Source of the DNA: Pseudomonadota bacterium
Lineage (GTDB): Bacteria > Desulfobacterota > Desulfobulbia > Desulfobulbales > Desulfurivibrionaceae
Length of the DNA: 64,000 bases
Direction: 5' to 3'
NCBI GenBank assembly: GCA_018830485.1
Contig: JAHJRQ010000013.1
Location: 154,778-218,777, forward strand
Positions within the stretch are counted from its first letter, which is position 1, and the number at the start of each line of letters is the position of its first letter. Below, piece by piece: positions 50,788-58,644 of this stretch. Under the pieces are notes generated by a model. The model ran no database searches, had not been told where the DNA came from, and was given only the letters and a program-made list of their open reading frames with translations. The position numbers and the translations under genes were made by a program.

Positions 50788-52824
50788 TCAATCATCGAAG
50801 TCGTCAAATTCTTCATCTTCTTCAGAATCATCGAAACCTTTGTCCTCGTCTGAACGGCCCTCCTCTTGGGGGACAGCGCGCTGGGCAATAATCCAGGCCT
50901 CGGCAGAACGGATAAGTGTTTCAAACTCTTCATCCGAGACGGTTGCCTCGTTGAAGTTGGCGATCCACTGAAACACCTTGTTGCCCTTGCCGGCCACGGT
51001 CTTCAAGGCCTCCAGGTTTGGTGTGCCGTCAAAGGGCGGCTCCTTGTGCAGGCGGTCAATAACGGTCCAGCGATCCTTGCGGGTGCCGAAGCCGTAAAAG
51101 TCGATAATCTCCGGGGCATCGAGAACCTGGAAGCAGGTATCCATCAGACTTCGCAGCTGGGCGGCCTGGGTCTTGGTCCGACCATTGCCGTATTCGGTGA
51201 GATTGTATTGCAGCTCCTTGGTGACCTGATAGATCGGCACCCGTGAAACCGGAGCGGCCCCGTCGCCAAACACGGAAATCTCCTCGGACTTGCGGATAAA
51301 ATTGGCGACCTCTTCCATGAGGATGGCCCACAGGTCTTCAAACTGCTCATTGACAATCATCCGGTCGAGCACCTGGACATCGCCCTTACCCAAGGTCTTC
51401 TTGTAGGACATGGCCCGTTCTTCCGGGGTATTGCGACGTTCGCGGTCCTGCCACAAGCGTTCCAGGGTATCGGTGACCTCTGATTGCGGCAGATCAAGGA
51501 TCCCCCGATGCCAGTTGAGATAAAGGACATCCATGAGTTGGAAGATATGGGCCTTCTCGCCAAGCTCGTAGGCATAATCGAGGAAGCCAGCAGCCAGAAT
51601 GTTTTCTCTGTTTATGGCCTGGTCAACCACCTCATCAAAGGTATCCACCGAGAAGTCCCAGCCCCCGGCGGTAGGGCTGCCATACATGGTGCTCTCCGAG
51701 GTACTTATGGCGTTGTTATAAGCCAGGGCAAAGTATTCGTCGTAGCCGCCGTTATCAAATTTGCTGTCGTCGGTGATGTTGATGCCGGTGGTTAGGAGGT
51801 GGGAAACCATGCGGCGCTTGACGTTAGCGGTGAACTTTTCCTGCTTTATTTCATTGCGGGCGATATAGCGCTCGACGAATTCACTGAGCCCCCCCTCTTC
51901 CAAAGCACCATTGAGGACCTTGAGGATGGCCGGCTCAACCGAATTGGGGCCATAGGGCAGACCAATGGCGACGATGTCCGCCACAAATAGTTTGATTTCC
52001 GCGTCCTGCAGCTGGATCTTATTGTCGTTCAATACGCCGATGGCAATCTTTTCGATCAGCGCATACTTGACGCCCTTGAGCTGCCGAACCACGGCCTCGG
52101 CAAAACCCAGCGGGTCCTGCAACAGATCCCCATTCCTCACCAAACCTTTGATAATCTTCTTGTAGACCGGCAGCCGGTTGAGCAGCAATCGATAGAGAAA
52201 CTCAAGGCCCATGGTGTTTAATTTGGTGGTGACCTTTTTGAGCTGGGTGGCATATTGGACCAGATCGACCTCGGCATCGCCATAATCGATGTTGGCGGCT
52301 ATATCATTGCAGGCATTACTGAGTCGCTGATCCAGGGCCTGTGAGGGCACGGTAATTCGCAGATAATCAGGCACCGCCAGCTTCATTGTTGCTGAAAATT
52401 TCTTTGCCGCGCTATATGGCCGGTAAATCCTACTCATTTGGGGTTTATTCGCAGTATTCAATGTCGGCACCTCCGTTGATTCTGATGGGTTTGGATTCTG
52501 CAAATAGAATCCTTCATATGTCTTGAAAAGTTTGGTTAATCCTTCCGTGGAGAAGGGGATCGCGCCTCTTTTCTTCTTAAAATAGGCGAGCAGCTCCAAA
52601 TCGACCTGGTCATAACCGGCGAGTTCGGCAACCCAGGCAGCCTCTCCCTGGCAGATCATGGGATTTTTCTTCTGGCCCTTGAGGCCACGGATGACAAGCT
52701 GCCAATGGTCGTCCAACAGCCGCATCCTCTCCTTGCTGCTCAGACCAGCGGCAATATCGGGCAGCCCCTCCTTTTGCTGGTAGCTTTTGAGTTGCTCGAT
52801 AATCTTCTTGATATCTTCAGCCAT
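50788..52824 (-). CDS. Large helical cluster protein of unknown function, 678 residues
   Basis: I do not recognise this protein. It is helical for most of its length, with an N-terminal DIKKIIEQLKSYQQKEGLPD, a long middle section (LQDAEIKLFVADIVAIGL, LSEFVERYIARNEIKQEKF) and an Asp/Glu-rich end (DDSEEDEEFDDFDD). It has no signal peptide, no obvious enzyme motif and few cysteines. It directly follows the subtilisin gene with 12 bases between. The acidic tail is reminiscent of those on the PGRP protein of the same cluster. Perhaps a scaffold or a substrate of the protease. Confidence 0.6.
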   Translation of the reverse strand: MAEDIKKIIEQLKSYQQKEGLPDIAAGLSSKERMRLLDDHWQLVIRGLKGQKKNPMICQGEAAWVAELAGYDQVDLELLAYFKKKRGAIPFSTEGLTKLFKTYEGFYLQNPNPSESTEVPTLNTANKPQMSRIYRPYSAAKKFSATMKLAVPDYLRITVPSQALDQRLSNACNDIAANIDYGDAEVDLVQYATQLKKVTTKLNTMGLEFLYRLLLNRLPVYKKIIKGLVRNGDLLQDPLGFAEAVVRQLKGVKYALIEKIAIGVLNDNKIQLQDAEIKLFVADIVAIGLPYGPNSVEPAILKVLNGALEEGGLSEFVERYIARNEIKQEKFTANVKRRMVSHLLTTGINITDDSKFDNGGYDEYFALAYNNAISTSESTMYGSPTAGGWDFSVDTFDEVVDQAINRENILAAGFLDYAYELGEKAHIFQLMDVLYLNWHRGILDLPQSEVTDTLERLWQDRERRNTPEERAMSYKKTLGKGDVQVLDRMIVNEQFEDLWAILMEEVANFIRKSEEISVFGDGAAPVSRVPIYQVTKELQYNLTEYGNGRTKTQAAQLRSLMDTCFQVLDAPEIIDFYGFGTRKDRWTVIDRLHKEPPFDGTPNLEALKTVAGKGNKVFQWIANFNEATVSDEEFETLIRSAEAWIIAQRAVPQEEGRSDEDKGFDDSEEDEEFDDFDD

Positions 52825-52836
52825 AAACCTCCTCCG

Positions 52837-54153
52837 CTAGTTGAGCTTCTGCCTGAGTAATCGCATGGCATCACCGATATTGAGCCGACCATAACCGGCC
52901 TTGGGGTGTTTGTAGCGACTGCCCACCTTGTCTGAAGTATGTTTGATGATATATTTCACCCTCCCGTCCGACAGCTTATGGCCCTTGGCACGGGCAAACG
53001 ACTTGAGCAAGGCGATGGCACCGGAGACAAAGGGAGCGGCGTGGGACGTGCCGCTGGAAAAGGCATAGCCATTGTTCAAAAAAGTGCTGTAGACATCCGT
53101 CCCGGGCGCCACCAGATCGACCTGTTTGCCATAGGTTGAAAAGGGAGCAACGTGTTCCTTGTCCTGGTCCAGAGCCCCCACCGTCACGACGTAGGGATAG
53201 GCGCCGGGATAGTAGAGATCTTCACTGCCGTTATTCCCTGAAGCAGCGACAATGGTGACGTTCTTCGTGCGGGCGTAGTCGATGACCTCCTTGTAGGGCA
53301 GGCCACCGCCGATGTCGCGGACACCAAGGCTCATATTCACCACTTCGGCCCCTTGATCGATGGCCCACTTGAGGCCGACATTGATATTATCCACCAGGCC
53401 GGCGCCCACCGGTTTATCGCCCCGCTTCATGGCGCCAAGCACACGCACCGGCAGAATGCGGCATTGAGGCGCCACGCCCCGCGGCATATGGGTGCCGGCA
53501 GCCGCGATAATGCCGGCCACGTGGGTGCCGTGACCCACCAGGGTGTCGTCTGGGTCGTTGTCGTAGCCCAGGAAATCGCCGAGAAAACGCTCGGCACCAT
53601 CGATAATGTCGACAAAATCCTTGCCGGGCAGATAGGCATGGACCAGCTCGGCATGGTCAACATCGACACCGGTGTCAAGCACGGCAACGATGACCCGCCG
53701 GTCCCCCTGGCTGGAGAGATGCGCCTCGGGCAGGCGGATGGCCTCCCGGGAGGCCCGATCGGTGCCGCTGTTTATCGAGGCCTGACTGTCTGTCAGGGCA
53801 TGGGCCTGGGGCAGATCGGCAACGGCAATATCGCCCATGCGGGCATAATTGACCTCGGGGAGCAGGTTGATATCACGAATAAGGGTTGCCGGCAGTTGCC
53901 GATCATCTTGGAGGACTAACCGGTAGATACGGTTCAAGCCGTGCTTAATTTCGGCCGTGGACCAATCCTGCCCTGCCACCGGATATTCCCGGGTCACCCA
54001 TACCGGGATACTCTTGCCAGCCAGGATGGCATCAATTGCCGGAACCAACTGCCGTGAGCCGCCGCTCTTTGTTGAGATGGCATCGACCCAATGGGGAATA
54101 TGATCTGTCGTTGCCGCGGGCTGATGCAATTTGATAATCAAATGAGATTTCAA
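52837..54153 (-). CDS. Subtilisin-family serine peptidase (S8)
   Basis: This 438-residue peptidase has all catalytic residues: D160 (AVLDTGVDVDH), H208 (VGHGTHVAGI), N307 (AASGNNGS) and S370 (SSGTSHAAP). An N-terminal region of about 145 residues could act as inhibitor or pro-domain, with ARMGDIAVADLPQ close to the junction. No signal peptide is visible, so it may be cytoplasmic or leave by a non-classical route. The start is a TTG at 54153, supported by GAGGGG just upstream. It is the first gene of the seven-gene cluster. Confidence 0.9.
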   Translation of the reverse strand: MKSHLIIKLHQPAATTDHIPHWVDAISTKSGGSRQLVPAIDAILAGKSIPVWVTREYPVAGQDWSTAEIKHGLNRIYRLVLQDDRQLPATLIRDINLLPEVNYARMGDIAVADLPQAHALTDSQASINSGTDRASREAIRLPEAHLSSQGDRRVIVAVLDTGVDVDHAELVHAYLPGKDFVDIIDGAERFLGDFLGYDNDPDDTLVGHGTHVAGIIAAAGTHMPRGVAPQCRILPVRVLGAMKRGDKPVGAGLVDNINVGLKWAIDQGAEVVNMSLGVRDIGGGLPYKEVIDYARTKNVTIVAASGNNGSEDLYYPGAYPYVVTVGALDQDKEHVAPFSTYGKQVDLVAPGTDVYSTFLNNGYAFSSGTSHAAPFVSGAIALLKSFARAKGHKLSDGRVKYIIKHTSDKVGSRYKHPKAGYGRLNIGDAMRLLRQKLN

Positions 54154-54194
54154 GTATCCCCTCTCAGCGAACCAATGCGTATAAGGACCACCCC

Positions 54195-54263
54195 ATGAAG
54201 ACGACCACGGAGGCAGGAGGTCATCATGAAAAAGTAAAAGCCTATCCCACGCTAAAACAATAA
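54195..54263 (+). CDS. Possible 22-codon ORF, and an overlapping 3-codon ORF
   Basis: ATG at 54195 opens a frame of 22 codons (MKTTTEAGGHHEKVKAYPTLK...) ending TAA, with AAGGA about eight bases upstream. Inside it, in another frame, AGGAGG (54215-54220) precedes ATG-AAA-AAG-TAA at 54226-54237. Both are plausible translation starts with nothing after them, perhaps chance or a regulatory leader or gene remnant. Confidence 0.25.
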   Translation: MKTTTEAGGHHEKVKAYPTLKQ

Positions 54264-54345
54264 CCTGTCTTGCCTGTGATATGTTGCCGAGAGGGGGGAC
54301 TCTTACGACACAGAGAATCTAAAAATTATTTTTTAAGAATTGAAG

Positions 54346-54421
54346 AAAATCACCTAAAAGACAATAGTCCGAACGGATTATTTTTCTGCCTGTTTTGGCA
54401 TTATGTTTGTCAGGTGATTTT
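54346..54421. promoter_or_regulatory. Widely spaced inverted repeat upstream of the protease cluster
   Basis: AAAATCACCT (54346-54355) and AGGTGATTTT (54412-54421) are exact complements separated by 56 bp. They could be paired binding sites for a dimeric regulator such as the LuxR protein encoded next door, or a stem that closes a larger structure. Confidence 0.4.
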
Positions 54422-54462
54422 GCTGAAAAGAGGGCGAAAGGATGAGACAACCCCTCATGCTT

Positions 54463-55116
54463 TCAGATGAGATAATGATTATTCCGGGCAGCCCAATGAC
54501 TGGCCTGGCCGCGGGTAGTCACCTTAATTTTCTTAAAGATATTATAGAGATGGGTCTTGACCGTGTACTGACTCACACAGAGCCGGTCAGCAATCTGTTT
54601 ATTACCGGATCCGGAAGTAATCTGGAGCAGTATCTCTTTTTCCCGGGAAGTGAGAGGAGGGGGGGCGTAGGCATCGCTTCGCAGGTGGGGTTTGTTAGCC
54701 AGGATGAATTGCGTCATGACACCCCGGGGAAACCACATCTCCCCCTGGACAAGGGCCTTGATCCCCTTGACCAGAAGTACCGGGACATCATTTTCGTAAA
54801 AAACGCCATACAACCATTTGGAAATGAATTTCGCGCTGTCTCGATAGGAGGCGTTGACATTAAACAGGGAGACCATGCATTGATCGGGGTAAAAATTGAG
54901 CAAGCTGCTCAGCCTGTCATCAAGACATTCACAGTCAACATTGAGACAGTCCCAAAGGACGATCTTCTTACCATCAGTGGCATGAGCGAAAATCTGATGC
55001 CACTCCTCCGCGACGATGCACAGACAGGTAATGCCTGTTTTTTCTTCCACGAACGACGCCAGCAACTTTCTCTGAAAATCAGAACGGCTTACAATGTATA
55101 CGCAGTGATCTGACAT
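54463..55116 (-). CDS. LuxR-family regulator, CsgD-like
   Basis: This 217-residue regulator has an N-terminal receiver-like domain of about 135 residues without the full set of phosphorylation residues (VLWDCLNVDC occupies the Asp region). A LuxR/FixJ helix-turn-helix follows at about 150-210: LTSREKEILLQITSGSGNKQIADRL and VSQYTVKTHLYNIFKKIKV. The pattern is that of CsgD, the regulator of curli and biofilm matrix. Its position directly upstream of, and same strand as, the protease cluster suggests it regulates that cluster. Promoter not assigned. Confidence 0.85.
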   Translation of the reverse strand: MSDHCVYIVSRSDFQRKLLASFVEEKTGITCLCIVAEEWHQIFAHATDGKKIVLWDCLNVDCECLDDRLSSLLNFYPDQCMVSLFNVNASYRDSAKFISKWLYGVFYENDVPVLLVKGIKALVQGEMWFPRGVMTQFILANKPHLRSDAYAPPPLTSREKEILLQITSGSGNKQIADRLCVSQYTVKTHLYNIFKKIKVTTRGQASHWAARNNHYLI

Positions 55117-55737
55117 GGCTTACATGGGTATTTTATCTTTTCTTATCGGTGCATTGACTGATACGCCCCTTTCATGCACCGCTGATCCGAGCATTATTTT
55201 TTATCTCATGCGAACCTAAGACGAATCAAGAGATAAAGAGAAGCCACTATTTACAAAAAACCATACCCAGCAAGCCACAGGAGCCGACAGACCCCGGCGC
55301 TGCTCCCCCGCGACCTGACAGAAAAATGCGCCTATGTTATCCTATATCCTGACAACATGCAGAAGCCTGGGGGAAGGGGCCCATGATTTCATGCGTTCAT
55401 GCCGAAAAGGGGATATTCAAACCGACCGACAGCTTCTCTCCCGGCTGCACCGCCCGGCTTCACCACAGATTGGGTCAAGCCAATCCTCCTTCCCACCTCG
55501 CTGGCTGTTATGCCCAACACCAATGGTAGATCATGGTTCTGCCAAAGCATCGTAGGCATGGCTGGTGATTTTGTTCATCAGATCGGTGCGGTGCGGAGTC
55601 CGAGCCTCTGCCGACAGGCTAGCAAAGAGGAAGAATCAAAGTCAAGAAAAAATACAACAAATGTCAGGCGAGGCTATTCTCTCTTTTCAAGAAGGAACAC
55701 CCTTCTGTTCGTAGAACATCGACCATTGCTGCGTATT
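55117..55737. other. 621-bp region without a recognised gene
   Basis: No open frame here resembles a known family on either strand. Several short frames exist but have no ribosome site or composition to support them. The region around 55260-55400 contains C- and G-rich runs (GCTCCCCCGCG, CTGGGGGAAGGGG) that could pair, but no riboswitch consensus was convincing. The LuxR gene promoter must lie near 55117-55250. Confidence 0.4.
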
Positions 55738-56055
55738 TCAGCGCGCCTCCCGGCTACGCCGCAGATACCGCGGACATTGCCCACGTTTCTCCTTGGCGCA
55801 CTCAGCAACCTCCCAGCATGGGGCATAGTGCAGCAACTTGCCGATGGAGGCGATGGTGATGCCGCCGCCATGGATCATGCTGAAAAGACACCTGATCCAG
55901 GCAATATCATCGGCGCTGTAATACCGCCATTTCCCCTTGCGGCTCGGGGTGACAAGCCCGGCTTTTTCGTAGTTGCGCAAGGTGCGCGGGTGCAGGTCCA
56001 GCATATCGGCTGCAGCGGAAATACGGTAGATTGAAGGGTGGGCCTGGCATCGCAT
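55738..56055 (-). CDS. MerR-family regulator with C-terminal cysteine cluster
   Basis: This 105-residue protein has a MerR winged helix at 8-75 (IYRISAAADMLDLHPRTLRNYEKAGLV and GKWRYYSADDIAWIRCL), then ITIASIGKLLHYAPCWEVAECAKEKRGQCPRYL. The end has C-W-E-V-A-E-C...C, so it could bind metal or an Fe-S cluster. The usual dimerisation helix is short. I chose the ATG at 56055 rather than the TTG two codons upstream. Its neighbour is the kinase gene at 56099, 43 bases upstream on the same strand, so they may form an operon. Target unknown. Confidence 0.8.
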   Translation of the reverse strand: MRCQAHPSIYRISAAADMLDLHPRTLRNYEKAGLVTPSRKGKWRYYSADDIAWIRCLFSMIHGGGITIASIGKLLHYAPCWEVAECAKEKRGQCPRYLRRSREAR

Positions 56056-56098
56056 GGGCAATCCTTTTTCCTCTCTCTGATGTTTGCAAAAACCGCGA

Positions 56099-58438
56099 TC
56101 AATCCCCCTTCAAAGGGAAACTGAATGTTATCCTGGTATATTTACCTTCTTCCCCGCTAACCGACAAAAGGCCGCCGTGATCTTCGACGATGCGGCGGCA
56201 GACAGCAAACATCCTCCCCCAGCCCCTGACCGGAAGCTCCTTGATATCCACGGACTCGGACAGGCCGTCCAAGGGAATCACCGCCCCCTGATCCACAAAG
56301 GTGATTTCAAACACCCGCCCCTGAACGGAATCCATGGCAGACCGGCTGATAATGGCGAGTTTTTTGCGTGGATCCCTGCCGGCGAATCTCTCGGCAAGCG
56401 CAGCCCGGACGCTGGCCAGGATGGTCAAAAAAACCTGCTGCATGTGTTGGGCATGAACCGGCACCGCTGGCGGCATTGGTTCAAAATCGGTTTCCACCTG
56501 GATGCCCTCGCTTTTCAGATGATACCCGGTGAGCAGCAAGGCATCCTCCAACACGGTGGCCACCGGCAAGAATTCTCCGGTCGCCTGGCTCTCTTCCCGA
56601 CCATAGAGGATGAACTTCCGGACTATGTCCGCAATGCGCTCGCCAGCCTCGATGATCTTGAGCAGCAATTCGTTCTGCGGTTGTCCAGGCCTCTTAAGCT
56701 GCTCCTCATCGGCCAGAACCTGTGCATAGTTGATCAAGCCGTTGCTGAGATCGCTCACCTCGTGCGAAACGCCGCCTGCGAGGGAGGCGATCATTTCCAG
56801 CCGCATGCACGCCTCCCCGCTCCCGGCCCTTTCCTGCCGGACTAGCGGATAGCCGACCAGGATCAACTGTTCCGGCTCCCCGCCGGTTTCCTGGTCGGGA
56901 ACCACCCTGCACAGGAAGCGGCGCACAGGCATGCTCCCTGAAAACACCAGCTCGGCGCCCTCATCTGAACGCAATTTTTCGAGAAGGCCAGGGGTATCGC
57001 TGGTCAGGCCAGGCTGGACCGGCGCCAGGAAATCACGCCAAAAACGGCCGGATATCTGTTCGGCGCCAATACCTGCCATCCCGGCAAAAATCGTGTTCGC
57101 GGCAAGGATACTCCCTGAAGGAGTAAGAGTGAGTTGAATCGCTTGCAGAGCCCCAAAGAGTCGCCCATGCAAATTTTCCCTGCTAGCCAGATGCTGCTGG
57201 CCTTCCATGGTGTGCAGGGCCAACGCCAGGTCGTTTGCCAATCCTTCGAGCAGCTCCATCTCCTTTGGGTCAAAATCCTTGGCGGAAAGGGCATAGATGG
57301 AAAGCACGCCGTACACGGTATTCTGCCAGATTATCGGCAGGGCCGCGCAGGCTGCATGCCCATCCGCCAAGGGCGTTCCCTTGAGCAGCCCCTTGGGAAT
57401 CCCAGCCAGGATATCCATCCGCACCACCGGTGCCTTGGAACGCACGGCCAGGGCCGCGGGATTCTGCTCCAGCCCTTTTTCCTCGGCCTCGGTGAGCAGT
57501 ATTGCCATGCAGGTTTCGCACTCCTTGCTGCTCATGGATGTTGCGCCGTCGGCGGTCACCGGCATGACATCCCCACCCTCGTCGGCCAGACCTATCCAGA
57601 TCAGGCAATACTCATGATTTGCGAGCAGGGCGCGGCAGACCTCCTTGAACAGGGAATCCCTGGTTTTATTCCTGGCGATGGCCAACTGCGCTCCTTTCAC
57701 CGCCGAGACCACCCGCTGAAACTTTGCCAGTCCCTGAGCCGTGATTTCCCGGGCCATCAAGAGGTCGTGGAACGAATACGCCAGCTCGGAAATTTCGCCG
57801 CTTCTCCCGGAAACGGAAAGACCCTCGCGGGTCCCGGAGGCCACCTCTTTCACCTGTTGCACAAGATCCAGCAGCGGGGCTATCAGCCGCCTCTGGAAAA
57901 ACAGTAGCATTCCGATGATCAGGCTGACCACCATGGCCAGCGCGCCGATCACCACATTCTGAAAGCTGACCAGCTCACGCTTGCCATGCTCCACCAGCAC
58001 CCGGTCGAAGAGCATGAGCCGCTCTCCCAGGGTGCGGATTTCCGTATTGAGTTGCCGCAGATATTCGGGCTTGACCGGCCCGACGCTGATTTTTCTCACC
58101 AGCAGGACAAGACCGGGCAGATCGATGGCGTTGGCCAGGGTGAGTTTGTAATGGTCGTCGATGGAACGGTTGCCGATGACGGAGGCAAGATTAAGGTTGA
58201 GCTCCTCCAGCTCAGCGCCCACCGAGGCCAGGCCGCCATACTGCCCTTCCAGCAGGTTTTCGGTGACATGCTCCCGGATGATGGCGAACTGGAAGATAAG
58301 TTTTTCCGTCTGCCGGCTGACCTCGACATGATTGCTGTACAGTTGATACTGCCTGATTCCAAGGCCCATCAGGGCCACAAGAATCAGCGTGACCGAAACC
58401 GCGGTGGCATGAATTGTTTTCTTTAAGGGAAATGCCAT
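56099..58438 (-). CDS. Sensor kinase with GAF domain and degenerate ATPase domain
   Basis: This 779-residue protein has an N-terminal helix (AVSVTLILVALMGLGI), a periplasmic helical sensor (about 35-165), a second helix (NVVIGALAMVVSLIIGMLLFF) and a HAMP segment. A GAF domain (about 265-420, with CxxC at KECETCMAIL), a PAS-like region and a kinase core follow. The dimerisation helix has GGVSHEVSDLSNG, with the phosphorylatable His present. In the ATPase domain the N box reads VFLTILASVRAALAE, lacking the Asn, and the G1 box reads DQGAVIP rather than DxGxG. It may be an inactive or allosteric pseudokinase. No response regulator is adjacent. Confidence 0.8.
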   Translation of the reverse strand: MAFPLKKTIHATAVSVTLILVALMGLGIRQYQLYSNHVEVSRQTEKLIFQFAIIREHVTENLLEGQYGGLASVGAELEELNLNLASVIGNRSIDDHYKLTLANAIDLPGLVLLVRKISVGPVKPEYLRQLNTEIRTLGERLMLFDRVLVEHGKRELVSFQNVVIGALAMVVSLIIGMLLFFQRRLIAPLLDLVQQVKEVASGTREGLSVSGRSGEISELAYSFHDLLMAREITAQGLAKFQRVVSAVKGAQLAIARNKTRDSLFKEVCRALLANHEYCLIWIGLADEGGDVMPVTADGATSMSSKECETCMAILLTEAEEKGLEQNPAALAVRSKAPVVRMDILAGIPKGLLKGTPLADGHAACAALPIIWQNTVYGVLSIYALSAKDFDPKEMELLEGLANDLALALHTMEGQQHLASRENLHGRLFGALQAIQLTLTPSGSILAANTIFAGMAGIGAEQISGRFWRDFLAPVQPGLTSDTPGLLEKLRSDEGAELVFSGSMPVRRFLCRVVPDQETGGEPEQLILVGYPLVRQERAGSGEACMRLEMIASLAGGVSHEVSDLSNGLINYAQVLADEEQLKRPGQPQNELLLKIIEAGERIADIVRKFILYGREESQATGEFLPVATVLEDALLLTGYHLKSEGIQVETDFEPMPPAVPVHAQHMQQVFLTILASVRAALAERFAGRDPRKKLAIISRSAMDSVQGRVFEITFVDQGAVIPLDGLSESVDIKELPVRGWGRMFAVCRRIVEDHGGLLSVSGEEGKYTRITFSFPLKGD

Positions 58439-58602
58439 TTTTCAGTGACGCCGTGTTATTCCATAGTAAAAATCAAACGTTTGATTACACAGCTCGAACG
58501 AATCATTGTGTGCATATGCCCAGAATGATTACGGGCTTTTGCTGGATGTGTCAAGGGGATTTGACGGGGGGAGAGCGACACAGTATCTTCCCCCCATCCC
58601 CT

Positions 58603-58632
58603 CCCCTCCCCACTAGGGGAGGGGATTTTTTT
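58603..58632 (+). terminator. Hairpin with T tract between convergent features
   Basis: CCCCTCCCC (58603-58611), loop ACTA, GGGGAGGGG (58616-58624) is followed by a T run on the plus strand (58626-58632). No plus-strand gene precedes it, so it may limit antisense transcription; on the minus strand it lies directly after the nrfD-like gene and may still pause polymerase. Confidence 0.5.
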
Positions 58633-58644
58633 ACAAACGAAGAA

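Larger units (their letters stand above)
54154..54462. other. Regulatory gap between the LuxR gene and the protease cluster
   Basis: This 309-bp AT-rich gap lies downstream of the LuxR-type gene and upstream of the subtilisin gene, both on the minus strand. It contains a 10-bp inverted repeat with a wide spacer (54346-54421), the likely promoter of the cluster, and two overlapping very short plus-strand frames near 54195-54263. Confidence 0.5.

Noticed and set aside
42302..54153. Phage tail, extracellular contractile injection or type VI secretion cluster
   Set aside because: No sheath, tube, baseplate, spike, AAA or capsid signature was seen among the seven proteins. The modular hydrolases alone do not support it.
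55260..55400. Possible cobalamin riboswitch from GCTCCCCCGCGACCTGACAG and nearby G-rich runs
   Set aside because: The core B12-box and the ordered GCCACTG-type elements cannot be aligned, and no cobalamin-related gene follows.
55399..56034. A 211-residue plus-strand frame in the gap after the LuxR gene
   Set aside because: Its second half is antisense to the MerR gene and the first half has no family resemblance or good ribosome site.
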